64,000 bases of DNA from the NCBI GenBank assembly GCA_963169745.1, contig CAUJCU010000002.1, positions 310,001 through 374,000 of the forward strand, given 5' to 3'. The DNA comes from Bacteroidota bacterium (GTDB lineage Bacteria; Bacteroidota; Bacteroidia; UBA4408). Made by a program: the position numbers and the translations under genes. The notes beneath the pieces are model-generated. The model saw only the letters and a program-made list of their open reading frames with translations, was not told where the DNA came from and did no database searches. Positions within the stretch are counted from its first letter, which is position 1. Each line of letters starts with the position of its first letter. Shown here piece after piece: positions 53,012-63,475 of the stretch.

Positions 53012-53019
53012 TATTTTTG
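53012..53019 (+). promoter_or_regulatory. -7 box of the DUF4197 gene
   Basis: TATTTTTG fits TAnnTTTG, 16 bases before the ATG at 53036. No -33 element at the right distance. Confidence 0.4.
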
Positions 53020-53035
53020 CTCTTAAATAAAAATT

Positions 53036-53776
53036 ATGAAAAAAATAATTTTAATCTTTCTAATTTCTGTTGTTCAAACAAGTTTATTTGCACAAATAAA
53101 TATCAATAACAAAAGCTTAGAAAATGTAATAAACAACGCAACTGGGCAAGTACAGAACAGCAATGGAAGTAATTTGCCGGAAAGTGAAATAACCAAAGGC
53201 CTGAAAGAAGCATTGGATATAGGTACTAAAAATGCTGTGGCTTTAGTTTCTAAAACCGAAGGGTATTATAAGAACCCCAAGATAAAAATACCTTTTCCGC
53301 CCGAAGTAAGAAGGGTAGAAAGTACGGTAAGGAACTTGGGGATGAATAAAGAAACAGATGAATTTATTAAAACACTAAACAAAGCTGCTGAAGATGCTGC
53401 AAAAAGTGCTATTCCTGTTTTTTCGGAAGCTATTAAAAAAATGACGTTAACAGATGCCAAAGCAATATTACAAGGTAGCGAAACGGCTGCTACAGATTAT
53501 ATGAAAAGTAAAACGGGTCTTGAATTAGCCTCTACGTTTAAACCAATTGTGCAACAAAGTATGCAAAAGGTTAAAGTAGCTCAATATTGGAGTCCTCTAG
53601 CAAAAGCTTACAACCAACTCCCACTTGTTGAAAAAGCTAACCCTGATTTGAACAAATATGTAACGGAAAAGGCTATTGAGGGATTATTTAAAATCATAGC
53701 TGAAGAGGAGATAAAAATAAGAAAAGACCCTGCTGCTCGTATAACCGATATTCTTAAATCGGTATTTGGCTCATAA
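53036..53776 (+). CDS. DUF4197 family exported protein
   Basis: A 246-residue protein of the DUF4197 family. A signal peptide (to about residue 19, QTSLFAQ) is followed by a mostly helical body with the family marks EITKGLKEALDIGTKNAVAL, YYKNPKIKIPFPPEVRRVE, and AEDAAKSAIPVFSEAIKKMT. It should be periplasmic. DUF4197 proteins are widespread and uncharacterised. It has its own -7 box. Confidence 0.87.
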   Translation: MKKIILIFLISVVQTSLFAQININNKSLENVINNATGQVQNSNGSNLPESEITKGLKEALDIGTKNAVALVSKTEGYYKNPKIKIPFPPEVRRVESTVRNLGMNKETDEFIKTLNKAAEDAAKSAIPVFSEAIKKMTLTDAKAILQGSETAATDYMKSKTGLELASTFKPIVQQSMQKVKVAQYWSPLAKAYNQLPLVEKANPDLNKYVTEKAIEGLFKIIAEEEIKIRKDPAARITDILKSVFGS

Positions 53777-53939
53777 TTTAGGGCTGTATATTTTTAATTA
53801 GAAAATAATGCATTGATGCTCCAGGCGGAGACAGAAGCGAACAGCAACTCGTTTTTTTATTACCTTTGTTTACTAATTTTGCTTTACGCTGCATAGGATT
53901 ATCTTTTTATCTCAAAATAATTAAGGTTTATAACTGTTT

Positions 53940-53947
53940 TAAATTTG
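53940..53947 (+). promoter_or_regulatory. -7 box of the ArsC-like gene
   Basis: TAAATTTG fits TAnnTTTG, 35 bases before the ATG at 53983. No -33 element seen. Confidence 0.35.
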
Positions 53948-53982
53948 TGTTCTTAGAATAAGCTTAAAAAACATTTACAATA

Positions 53983-54324
53983 ATGATCACTATTTATCAT
54001 AAAACAACTTGTAGCACCAGTAATAAAGTGCTTAATTTAATTAAACAATCAGGCAAACCCTTTAAAATTGTTGAATATGTAAAAACCCCATTAAGTGCTT
54101 CAGAAATTAGAGCACTTTTAGCAAAACTGGGGCTTAAAGCCGAAGATATTATTCGAAAAAAAGAGCCTCTTTTTAAAGATAAATATGCAGAAAAACAATT
54201 AAGTGAAGAAGAGTATATTCAGCTCTTAGTTGAAAATCCAAATTTTATGGAACGTCCCATTCTTGTAAAAAGAACACAAGGTATAGTAGGACGCCCTTAT
54301 GACAAAGTTGAGAAGTGGATCTAA
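53983..54324 (+). CDS. ArsC family (Spx/arsenate reductase-like) protein
   Basis: A 113-residue thioredoxin-fold protein of the ArsC/Spx group. The nucleophile is C10 in YHKTTCSTSNK. The C-terminal part, NPNFMERPILVKRTQGIVGRP, fits glutaredoxin-linked arsenate reductases of the YffB/ArsC type. No ars operon, arsB or arsR is near, so arsenate reduction is not proven; it could have another redox role. Confidence 0.85.
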   Translation: MITIYHKTTCSTSNKVLNLIKQSGKPFKIVEYVKTPLSASEIRALLAKLGLKAEDIIRKKEPLFKDKYAEKQLSEEEYIQLLVENPNFMERPILVKRTQGIVGRPYDKVEKWI

Positions 54325-54335
54325 ATTAGTAGAAA

Positions 54336-57026
54336 TTAGTTTCCGCCCGTAGCCGGAGGTGTTGAAATGAGCTGAATAAATCCATGCAAAGTTTCGCTGA
54401 TATTCCCTTTAAGTTTTAAGGCCGTGTATCGGCAAATATAATAATACACCCCATCTGAACAAGGTTGCTTACTATCCTGATTTTTTCCATCCCATAATAT
54501 ATCAGGATGGGTAGAGCTAAATACTAAATTTCCCCAGCGGTTATATATTTTAATATCAACTTCAGTTATATACTTGTAGGGGAAGGGTCTAAAAAAATCA
54601 TTGACACCATCGCCATTAGGCGTAAAAACATTCGGCAATTGATAATCCGGGCAGTTATCTGCACATACCGTGTCGCTCGGTACACTTTCATTGGCATTAC
54701 TATCGAGTGCCGTTATATAATAGCATCCGGCTATAGAAATACTGTCTTTGTTATGAATAAAAGATAAATTACCATTATTATCAAAAGTAGCAATTAAACT
54801 AAAATCGGCACTGTCGTTGGTGCTATAATACATATTATAGTGTATTACATCTTGGGCACAGCTTAAGTTGGGATTAGTCCATGTTAGTGTGTTAATTATT
54901 GAATCGCAGTTAGGTTTAATTGTTAACTCAGGGGCACAAGGGGGTATATTGTCAAAAGGAACACCACATGCCTCCTGTGAGAAATTTAGAATGGGCTTAA
55001 TAATACCCGCTTCGGTATAAAAACCAGAAGAGCGAATTTTATAGCAATAAGTCCTTCCATTTGTTAAATTAATATCTATATATTGAGCTGTGTTGCTCAT
55101 TCCTATTCTTTCAAAATCGAGAGTTTGTGGATTCTGTCTGTAAACTGTAAAAGTATCTTCTGTCCAGGGGACATTTGAAGTCCAGTCCAGAAACAGTGAC
55201 TTATCGCTTGGGGTAATATCTAAATAAACTGATGATGCACAATGGGAACTTCCAATATACTTACGAGGATTTTCATTAAAAAAAGCAAGACGGTAACTGT
55301 TTGAATTGTTATAAGTGTCTATATTTAGGTGGTGATACATTGTGTCACTACTGTTACCGGGAAGAGTTACCTGACTTATAGAGTCAATGGCAAGCATATT
55401 ATTGCAATTAGAACCAAAGCTTCTGTAAATAATGTATTTATAGGGCCCCGGGAAAGTAATAGTATCAATATCACTGCGTTTAGGTGGCGACCAAATAATG
55501 GTATTTTTTCCTTGAGTGGCTGTGCTATCAACCGTAACGTGTGTTATAATAGGAACATCTTTTTTTAAAGAAACACAATCTTCATTTGATGCATAACTCT
55601 CTGCTCCATCATTAAAAAAAGCACAAATCATGTAACAATAGTCAACTCCGTGTATCAGTCCTTGTCCATTATCATTATCGGTATAAGTGTTAGTATTACT
55701 ACCGGTAACAGTAGCAATAAGCGTGTACCCGGTACTTGGCGGAACTCCGGTTTGACATTGAGCCGGAATAAAGCCAGAAGGACCATTTTTACGGTAAATT
55801 TTATAGCCCATAGCCTGAGTACAAACTGTAGGTGTCCAATTTAATATTATGTTGGTTCCTTGCGGAGTTGCCGTTAAGTTTGTGGGTGGCGGTGATACAA
55901 CGGTTATTTTAATTGTTTTGATGTCGGCTAAAGCCTGATCATTAGAACTAGAAGGGACATCAAGCGCTTTGAAAGAGACTTGATACGGTGCTTTTTTTAC
56001 CTGACTACATTCTGTTTGCCAAATAAAATTACCCGTTAAAGGTGAAGGCCCGGTTAAGTTTTGAGGAAATGTAGGCGGGTTAGGATTTAAGTTAAAAACA
56101 GAACCCGTAGCTGATAATATTATGTACTGATTATCCGGGTCTGTGGCAGTAACAGGAAGGTTTAGTAGTGTTCCCGCATCAACACAAATGTCCTGTACAT
56201 CCAGTTGGGGAGGGTTATTGTTGCAGCTTCCATCAACAAGAACCTGCATATCACGAGTAACGGTATCTATAGGCATACCATTGCGCCAACTGATAATAAG
56301 AATAACAAAATTAAACTCGCCTTGAGGCGAAGGGCAATCCCAAACAAAATCACCTGAAATAGGGTTTAATGATACGCCCGATGGCAGCGAGTACCCCACA
56401 ATATTATTCCCATTGGCTCCTTTACAAATTCCAAGTGTAAATGATAAACTATCGTTATCAGGATCTATAGCATTAGGGTTATGCACAAAACGTTTGCAAA
56501 CACATGCATTATCAATAGGTGGGTTATACAATACCACTCCACTATTGGGTCCTAAAAAAGGGCTAAGTGTTACCACAGTTTGTACATAAAATGGAACATT
56601 CACAGAATTTGGAATGTTAATGATGCCATCGTTTCGGTTGGCATCGGCAACTGAAACAGTAAATACCCCTCCTCCGGCATAGGTATGAACACATTTATAT
56701 ACATTTTTCTTAATTCCTCCTTGTCCTCCGCTTGCACCAATCAATACTTCTCCCATTTTTGCCGGAGATGGGCAAGAACCACTGGGACCATTTTGTCTTA
56801 CTGCAACGCAACTATCTCCATCGCCAAAATAAAAGGTTAATTGACAACGGTCTGCTTGTATTTGTGGCCCTATATTAGTATATGTTGTGAGCGTAAACTC
56901 TAAAGTATATGGGCTACTTCCTATTTGTTGATAGGTAATTTCTCCGGCTCTATTATGTGTAGCAAGAGCCTGATGACCGACAAAAATCAAGGTAAAGAAA
57001 AGAGCAAATTGGATAATTTTTCCCAT
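54336..57026 (-). CDS. Surface protein with T9SS type B (gliding-associated) sorting domain
   Basis: An 896-residue exported protein. Signal peptide (to about residue 22), an N-terminal beta-rich domain (HNRAGEITYQQIG, then LTFYFGDGDS), PKD-like or Ig-like folds in the middle, a fibronectin III-like domain near 385-490 (TNLTATPQGTNIILNWTP), more Fn3-like parts, and at about 795-896 a gliding-associated C-terminal domain (LPNVFTPNGDGVNDFFRPF and KIYNRWGNLVFSS), the type B T9SS signal. It should be secreted and fixed at the surface. The next gene is a similar large protein, transcribed just upstream. Confidence 0.9.
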   Translation of the reverse strand: MGKIIQFALFFTLIFVGHQALATHNRAGEITYQQIGSSPYTLEFTLTTYTNIGPQIQADRCQLTFYFGDGDSCVAVRQNGPSGSCPSPAKMGEVLIGASGGQGGIKKNVYKCVHTYAGGGVFTVSVADANRNDGIINIPNSVNVPFYVQTVVTLSPFLGPNSGVVLYNPPIDNACVCKRFVHNPNAIDPDNDSLSFTLGICKGANGNNIVGYSLPSGVSLNPISGDFVWDCPSPQGEFNFVILIISWRNGMPIDTVTRDMQVLVDGSCNNNPPQLDVQDICVDAGTLLNLPVTATDPDNQYIILSATGSVFNLNPNPPTFPQNLTGPSPLTGNFIWQTECSQVKKAPYQVSFKALDVPSSSNDQALADIKTIKITVVSPPPTNLTATPQGTNIILNWTPTVCTQAMGYKIYRKNGPSGFIPAQCQTGVPPSTGYTLIATVTGSNTNTYTDNDNGQGLIHGVDYCYMICAFFNDGAESYASNEDCVSLKKDVPIITHVTVDSTATQGKNTIIWSPPKRSDIDTITFPGPYKYIIYRSFGSNCNNMLAIDSISQVTLPGNSSDTMYHHLNIDTYNNSNSYRLAFFNENPRKYIGSSHCASSVYLDITPSDKSLFLDWTSNVPWTEDTFTVYRQNPQTLDFERIGMSNTAQYIDINLTNGRTYCYKIRSSGFYTEAGIIKPILNFSQEACGVPFDNIPPCAPELTIKPNCDSIINTLTWTNPNLSCAQDVIHYNMYYSTNDSADFSLIATFDNNGNLSFIHNKDSISIAGCYYITALDSNANESVPSDTVCADNCPDYQLPNVFTPNGDGVNDFFRPFPYKYITEVDIKIYNRWGNLVFSSTHPDILWDGKNQDSKQPCSDGVYYYICRYTALKLKGNISETLHGFIQLISTPPATGGN

Positions 57027-57083
57027 CTCAATGTGAACTAATAAAGCAAAGATAAGTATAACGTAAATAACATGTTCACATTG

Positions 57084-60000
57084 TTATAGTTTTCCGGCTA
57101 AAACAAAACTTTTACGCACTTTGTGCGAATTCCCTTGAGTATCAAAATACTCAAATAACAAGGAGTATATTCCTATATTCCCTTTTTCGTTATTTTCTGT
57201 AATCCCATCCCAACTAAAAGAACCTGAAGTTCCCAAAAGTACATTTTTCATTATCTGATTTATGAAACGGCCTCTGGCATCATAAACATAAGCATTTCCT
57301 ACAAATCCGGGTTCAGAAAGTTTATAGTTTGCCATAAGTACATCGTTGTAACCATCGTTATCCGGTGAAAATATTTCATTAGAAAAATTAAGGATATCAT
57401 CTGCCACTGCATCATCCATATATTGTGAATTTTTATATCCCGGAGTAGCAAAGCCAACTTGTTCGGCAGCTGAATGCCAATTCGCCATATCAGTACTTGG
57501 GCGCTTAAAGCTGATGCGTTCCAATGAAACTCCTTTTTTATCTCTGATAAGTGGGTAATGCATATTTTCGGTGTACATTAAGCCATCTAAAATAGTATCG
57601 CTGTTTAACACAAGTCCAATGCTTCCATCACCTATATTCATAGTTGGCATTTTTATTACGTTAATAAAATTCTTTTCGTTTGCAGTGTAATATTGTTTCT
57701 TAACCAAATCAGCTCCCTGGCTTATAACATAATATTCATTCGGAAAAATTAAATAGCCTAAAGAATCAATATAATTCAAATTGGATATTGTTTTATTTAG
57801 CGTATCTACATTGGCTAATTTTATAGTATTCAATGTTAAAACCTTATTGCTGTAGTTATACATTTCAATAAAATCATAACCTCCCGATTTGGGGTTAAAA
57901 AGCAATTCATTTAAAATAATATCACCCGGATTTATCTTTTGTGGAATGGCAAACTTACTGGTTATTAACGTGTTTATTATATTTCCTGCACAATCGCTGA
58001 GCCCTCCATTTATTTTCAGCGTATAAATGGTTCCTGTTTGAATAGGTGTATTGAGTATAAGGCCTATTTTTTTATAATCGGGCAAATAGGGCACAACAAT
58101 TGAAGGGTTTCCAATACCATTATCAATATCATAACTCATGGCGTCAAACACTGTTGCAGCACGAAGGGGTTCAGAAAAATAAACCACTATATTGTTAGGG
58201 CTTATATACGCTATACGATTTATTTCTGGATCTTGAATATCGGGATTGGTTGTGTTAATACTATTCACTCTGCCTGGGGTTCCTCCTATTCCATCATTGC
58301 TGGCACTCCAATTAGAAGCTCCTGCACAAGGGTTTAACGGGTCTTTCTGCTCTAAACTCCACCCTCCTGCTGACTTTTGGGTATTCTCATACCAGGAATT
58401 GGAAAATGTAACAGTGCTGATAATAGTACCCGTTGAAGAACTTAGTGTAATTTCAGCACCACTATTGGTTAGCGAACTAAAACTTTCGGCTATATAAGCA
58501 TTTCCATAAACTGATTCATCAGATGAACCTGATTTTTGCAAAACGGTAAAGTACTCACCGGGTTGAATACTGGCGCAGGTAAAATTTGTTGTACTACTTC
58601 CTGTTTTTAAATTGTACCCTTGCAGGTTTACAGGAAAGGTGGTTTTGTTGTAGAGTTCAATATACTCTGTTGGAGGGAGTCCCACAACGGGTGTTTCTTG
58701 TGCCATAATTTCATTAATAAGCACGTCATAGGCTTGTATTTGATAGTTTGAAAATTTTTGTGATGACCCAGTTTGCAATATGTTTCCTGCACAGTCTTTT
58801 AGAGTTCCGTTTATGGTTAAAGTGTAAATTGTATTGGGAATAAAATTACCAGAAAAGTTGAGTATTACCTGATCATAGATGGGGCCAGAAATAGTTACAG
58901 ACATGGGTGTTCCTATTCCATTATCTACATTATAAGCTAAATTATTAATTAATGATGTACTGTCTTGTGCTTCGGTAAATTTAACCTGAATTGATTGTGC
59001 TGAAAGCAAACAAATTGCTTTTATTTTTGGGGCTATATTATCCGGATTAGAAGCTGCTATACTATTTGCTGCACCCGGTGTACCCCCTAAAATACTGTTT
59101 GATGCTCTCCAGTTCTTTTTATCTCCACAAGGGTTCAATATGTCAATTTGTTCCAAACTATATCCACCATTTATTTTGTTGGCGTCATTATACCAAGTGT
59201 CATTATAATTAACGGCATGAATAACACGCCCTAAAGTATCTGCAATAGCTAAGGTAGTACCGCTATTCGTAACAGCACTTGATGACATTCCGGGCACGAC
59301 TATTACTTTGCCGTAGTTTTTAAGGCTAGGGTAGGCATTGCTATAACAAAGAATAACATACTCAGCAGGGTTTATGGTAGCCGCAGGTAAGCTTTTTGAA
59401 GTAGTTCCATATCTGAACTGCCACCCTGCCAGATTAATCGGGAATGAAGAGCGGTTGTATAACTCAACGTATTCATAAGCCGGTAAACCAACCACTGGGT
59501 CAGGATCGGCCATAATTTCATTTATAAGCACATCAAACGGTTTGGCATCATATTGTGAAAAAGAAGTTGTTAAGCTCCCGATACTATTATTACCGGCACA
59601 ATCACTTAAAGTAGCACTCAAAGTGAGGGAATAAATAATATTAGGTTGTAAAGCTGTAGATAAAGAGAGGAGTACCTTAATTGCCGGACTTCCAACAAAA
59701 TTTATAGTAGCCGGAATACCTACACCATTATCAATATTAAACTGGGCAGCATTAAGGGAGCTTTGATTCACTATAAACTCTGTAAATTCAACTTCAATTT
59801 GGTTGCTATTTAAAATACGAACACTACCGAGTGAAGGTGGAACAATATCGGGGTTAGGTCCATAAACAGAATTTCTTCTTCCGGGTGAGCCTCCATCGGG
59901 ATTTACGGAAGCTGTCCAATTGGTTCCAGCAGCACACGGATTTTCAGGGTCAATCATTTCTAATGACCATCCTCCGGAAGCCTTAGTAGCATCGTTATAC

Positions 60001-62111
60001 CATTGGTCACTATAAGTAACTTCGTGCAGAAGCACACCATTGTTGTCCTTAATCTTTAATGTGGTTCCTCCATTAGTTAAAGCGGTTGTGCTTAAATTTG
60101 CAAGAGCCACTACGTTACCATAGATGCTCATATTTGCTAAATTAGACGAACTTGTTAACACCAAGAAACTATCTGCAGGAATCGTTGCATTTGGAAAATT
60201 TCTAATGGTAGTTCCATGCTCCAAAGTCCATCCGGAGGTGCTTATATTATGAGTTGTTTTATTATAGAGCTCAATATATTCGGCATCGGGCAAGCCTATT
60301 ATTGGTGATGGGTCAGCCATAATTTCATTAATAACCACATCAAAGGGGTTGGGTAAAAAATAAGAGAAATTAGAGCTATTTTGAGTCATATTGTTGCCAG
60401 AGCAGTCACTTAAGTTTGTAGCCGTTAGGGTGTAGGTGGTATTCGCTTGTAATGTGCTACCCAGTTGCATGGAAACACAGTTTCCGGCTATGCTAAGCGT
60501 TACAGGATTGCCAATACCATTATTGATACTAAAATTTGCCGGAATTAATTGTTGTGCTTGTAAAGGTTCGCTAAAGCAAACGTTGAGTGTTGTGCTGTTC
60601 GGTGTTTCAACACTCGTAATATTGGGTTGAATTATGTCGGGAGTATTGTTAAATACCGAGTTTGTTTGTCCAGGAGTTCCTCCTGATGGATGGTTGCTGG
60701 CAATCCAATTGGCACCTCCTGCACAATTTGATGGAATATTGGGGTTTATTAGTTCTAAAGTCCAACCTCCTACTGCTTTTACAGCATCTTGATACCAAGT
60801 ATCATAATAAGCAACGCTATCAATAAATATCCCATTATTGTCTTTTAAATAAATTTGGTCGGAGGCATTGGTCAATGTAGGCCAGGAACTAACACCTATT
60901 ACGTTTCCGTATGATTGGAACAAGGGTATTGAAGCATTAGCGCACAAAATTAGATACTGACCGGGCATAATAGTATAATTGCCAATGGTTCCATTGGTAT
61001 TATGGTTGCTTATTTTCCAACCCGTAAGGTTAAATGAGTTTGAAGAACGATTATAAAGCTCTACAAACTCGGCATTGGGTAAAGCTATTAAGGGAGTTTG
61101 GTCAGGGTATAACTCATTAATAACTAAATCGCGAAATTGTGCCGTTGAAGGAACAGCAAACGTGAAGCTAACATTGCTGGCAGCGCTAATTACATTTCCG
61201 GAAATATCTTCAATATTATTTACTGTAAGTGCATACGTAGTGTTATTAGTTAAATTATTGGAAAGCAGCAAATGCACAAGCGACTGATTGGTATTATCAC
61301 GTGTGGCAGAGGAAATGGTAATTCCATTATTGATACTATAATTGCTAACATTTTCGGCTGTTGCTATACTTACTGGCTCGCTGAAGGTAACATCAACTGC
61401 TGTTGCATTAAGAGCAAGGGCAGATGAAAGTGCAGGTGGTGTTACATCAATTACCACAGGACCTACCGCTATATCATCAAAAAAATGTTTCTGAAAAAAA
61501 GACGATGTAGATTGGAATATGGCAAAACCAAAATAACTACTCGTCAAAAAAGTGGCATCGTTAACACTACCTTCGGCTGCATAAGAATTACCGGAACCAC
61601 TCATATCGCGAAAAAGAGTCCAATCGTTGTTAGAGGTTCTTACAACTTTTATTTTAGCTACAGTGTTCGATGAGTTTGTTATTCCGTCTGTTCCATCTAT
61701 TATCAAAGTTGCATTTCCAGTACTTTTTTTGTACAAACAAATATCATCTTGTGTACTTCCTATTCTTACAAAATATCCATTGTTTCCTGAAGCAAAAAGA
61801 TTGCTGCTATCTGAAGTCAGATACACATCAACATAATTTACTCCCGAAGTATTAAATTGTAATTGTACAAAAAACTCCCATTGACAATCATTTACCAAAG
61901 AACTAGGTGTGGACAGATAAAAACTTGTGTTAGGAATGGTTTTATTGGAACGTAGCTGATAGTTACCTAATACCTGAACTGTGGTAAATACAGAATCATC
62001 ACCGGTCCATTGAGGGTTATTTGTAAAATCACCATCGTCAAAATTTTCATTTATTTGTGCCTGTGCCCAACAAAAGGCAAGCATAAATAAGGCTGTTGCA
62101 AAAAATCTCAT
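57084..62111 (-). CDS. Giant lamin-tail repeat protein with C-terminal sorting domain
   Basis: A 1675-residue exported protein. Signal peptide (to about residue 18), an N-terminal beta domain (about 20-215), then alternating SbsA/Big_5-like Ig domains (VDVTFSEPVS) and lamin-tail domains (LTD) with a period of about 265-270 residues. The five LTDs start near residues 325, 590, 858, 1128 and 1395 (each like INEIMADPSP, GLPDAEYIELYNK). The end (from about 1585) is a gliding-type domain (FSPDNDGYNDVLMANYKL, YDARGRFINQI). It is probably a surface nuclease-like or adhesive array; no catalytic residues are seen. Confidence 0.88.
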   Translation of the reverse strand: MRFFATALFMLAFCWAQAQINENFDDGDFTNNPQWTGDDSVFTTVQVLGNYQLRSNKTIPNTSFYLSTPSSLVNDCQWEFFVQLQFNTSGVNYVDVYLTSDSSNLFASGNNGYFVRIGSTQDDICLYKKSTGNATLIIDGTDGITNSSNTVAKIKVVRTSNNDWTLFRDMSGSGNSYAAEGSVNDATFLTSSYFGFAIFQSTSSFFQKHFFDDIAVGPVVIDVTPPALSSALALNATAVDVTFSEPVSIATAENVSNYSINNGITISSATRDNTNQSLVHLLLSNNLTNNTTYALTVNNIEDISGNVISAASNVSFTFAVPSTAQFRDLVINELYPDQTPLIALPNAEFVELYNRSSNSFNLTGWKISNHNTNGTIGNYTIMPGQYLILCANASIPLFQSYGNVIGVSSWPTLTNASDQIYLKDNNGIFIDSVAYYDTWYQDAVKAVGGWTLELINPNIPSNCAGGANWIASNHPSGGTPGQTNSVFNNTPDIIQPNITSVETPNSTTLNVCFSEPLQAQQLIPANFSINNGIGNPVTLSIAGNCVSMQLGSTLQANTTYTLTATNLSDCSGNNMTQNSSNFSYFLPNPFDVVINEIMADPSPIIGLPDAEYIELYNKTTHNISTSGWTLEHGTTIRNFPNATIPADSFLVLTSSSNLANMSIYGNVVALANLSTTALTNGGTTLKIKDNNGVLLHEVTYSDQWYNDATKASGGWSLEMIDPENPCAAGTNWTASVNPDGGSPGRRNSVYGPNPDIVPPSLGSVRILNSNQIEVEFTEFIVNQSSLNAAQFNIDNGVGIPATINFVGSPAIKVLLSLSTALQPNIIYSLTLSATLSDCAGNNSIGSLTTSFSQYDAKPFDVLINEIMADPDPVVGLPAYEYVELYNRSSFPINLAGWQFRYGTTSKSLPAATINPAEYVILCYSNAYPSLKNYGKVIVVPGMSSSAVTNSGTTLAIADTLGRVIHAVNYNDTWYNDANKINGGYSLEQIDILNPCGDKKNWRASNSILGGTPGAANSIAASNPDNIAPKIKAICLLSAQSIQVKFTEAQDSTSLINNLAYNVDNGIGTPMSVTISGPIYDQVILNFSGNFIPNTIYTLTINGTLKDCAGNILQTGSSQKFSNYQIQAYDVLINEIMAQETPVVGLPPTEYIELYNKTTFPVNLQGYNLKTGSSTTNFTCASIQPGEYFTVLQKSGSSDESVYGNAYIAESFSSLTNSGAEITLSSSTGTIISTVTFSNSWYENTQKSAGGWSLEQKDPLNPCAGASNWSASNDGIGGTPGRVNSINTTNPDIQDPEINRIAYISPNNIVVYFSEPLRAATVFDAMSYDIDNGIGNPSIVVPYLPDYKKIGLILNTPIQTGTIYTLKINGGLSDCAGNIINTLITSKFAIPQKINPGDIILNELLFNPKSGGYDFIEMYNYSNKVLTLNTIKLANVDTLNKTISNLNYIDSLGYLIFPNEYYVISQGADLVKKQYYTANEKNFINVIKMPTMNIGDGSIGLVLNSDTILDGLMYTENMHYPLIRDKKGVSLERISFKRPSTDMANWHSAAEQVGFATPGYKNSQYMDDAVADDILNFSNEIFSPDNDGYNDVLMANYKLSEPGFVGNAYVYDARGRFINQIMKNVLLGTSGSFSWDGITENNEKGNIGIYSLLFEYFDTQGNSHKVRKSFVLAGKL

Positions 62112-62241
62112 ACTAGATGTTCTCCTATTTTGTAAACGGTAAATATAGGAAATTCTTTTACAAGAAGTACGGTTTACAAAAAACCTAAATAACTCTATAA
62201 AGCAGCTCGTTAGATAATTTTTAGATCAAGGATACGTAGCG

Positions 62242-62820
62242 TTAAAAACTGCTTCGTTGGTTTGAGACCTTTCCTAATCCTTTAAAAAACAGGAATAATG
62301 TCACAACAAACAGAAGAATCCCAAAGCTTAATAAATACAAGCCCGTTTCATGTTGTTGCTCAATGGTAAATGAACTACATAGTAAAATAGCAAAAGTTTT
62401 TAATACAGCCCCTGTAGCTATTAGCATAGCCGAAAGCATGAGTAGAAAAGCCATCTGCACTTCAAACATAATATTTCTGAATACCAAAGAAATAAAAAAG
62501 CCTACACCTACAATATGCAGATGCATTACTCTGTTGAACCAAGGGTAAACAACTGTTAAATCAATAGAACGTGGGAGCATCCAAAACATTAATGAAAATA
62601 GTGCTAAAATAAGAATAGCTATTCCCCATGGAAGATTGGTTATATTAATGTTTTTGTTTTGATATCCTATAAAAAGTCCGATAACCAACATCAATGGCAG
62701 TTGTATGAGTTGATGCCTTGGCATTGTTTGAGAGAGCCAATGATTTAAAGGAAATGAGAGGATAAAAAAAAGAACTCCTAAAATACCAATCGAAAGTATA
62801 AAAGTTATTCTTTTAGACAT
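62242..62820 (-). CDS. Six-helix membrane protein linked to SCO and cytochrome oxidase
   Basis: A 192-residue integral membrane protein with six hydrophobic helices. A MHLHIVGVGF segment has two histidines near the middle of the membrane, and MFWMLPRSIDL stands between helices 3 and 4. It overlaps the SCO gene by 16 bases, so the two are coupled. Context suggests a part in oxidase assembly or heme/copper handling. I do not recognise the family with confidence. Confidence 0.72.
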   Translation of the reverse strand: MSKRITFILSIGILGVLFFILSFPLNHWLSQTMPRHQLIQLPLMLVIGLFIGYQNKNINITNLPWGIAILILALFSLMFWMLPRSIDLTVVYPWFNRVMHLHIVGVGFFISLVFRNIMFEVQMAFLLMLSAMLIATGAVLKTFAILLCSSFTIEQQHETGLYLLSFGILLFVVTLFLFFKGLGKVSNQRSSF

Positions 62821-63425
62821 AAATAAAGTTGATCTATAATGGCTTGGTTACTTTCTCGAGTAGGATCAAAAGTACGAACTATTTTATGTTCTGGAGATAT
62901 TAAAAATAAATATACTGAATGATTGATAATTGTGCTTCCGGGTGTTGATTTGGCCCACACGCCTACTTTTTGCAGGTAGCTTTCCAGGTCATGTTGTTTC
63001 ATTTGCCAAGGCAGGGCAAAAGTCCATCCTTGTATTGAGTTATTAAAATGATTTCGGTAATTTTTAATTTTTTGAACATGGTCATTCTTTAAATCAAAAC
63101 TCACCGTTACCAATTCTAATTTAGTTGGAATTACTCTATTATCTATGGCCAAGTATATATCTTCTAAGCGATTATTTATTTTATGGCAAACATAAGGACA
63201 ATTCAAATATACAAAATTGAGAAGTATATACTTATTCTTATCTTCTATTTGAAAAAGTGCACTGTCTTGGTCTATCATTTTTAAATTAGGAAAACTTCTT
63301 GGTAAATCCCCAGCACGGTCTAAAGTATGTGAGAAAACAGTGAATGCACTAAACCCCAAAGTCCATTTCCAAAAAATACTAATACAAAAAACTAAAGCAA
63401 GTACAGGAGGAAAAAAATTCTTCAT
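62805..63425 (-). CDS. SCO family copper chaperone
   Basis: A 206-residue protein with an N-terminal membrane anchor (about residues 7-25) and a thioredoxin-like domain outside. The copper site is complete: C76 and C80 in NCPYVCHK and H169 in INHSVYLF. SCO proteins load copper into the CuA site of cytochrome c oxidase. The gene lies 50 bases after the oxidase subunit I stop on the same strand, which fits this role. Confidence 0.9.
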   Translation of the reverse strand: MKNFFPPVLALVFCISIFWKWTLGFSAFTVFSHTLDRAGDLPRSFPNLKMIDQDSALFQIEDKNKYILLNFVYLNCPYVCHKINNRLEDIYLAIDNRVIPTKLELVTVSFDLKNDHVQKIKNYRNHFNNSIQGWTFALPWQMKQHDLESYLQKVGVWAKSTPGSTIINHSVYLFLISPEHKIVRTFDPTRESNQAIIDQLYLCLKE

Positions 63426-63475
63426 AAGCCTTGCTTTAGTATGTACTAATAAAAAAACAAATCAAACATAGCAAG

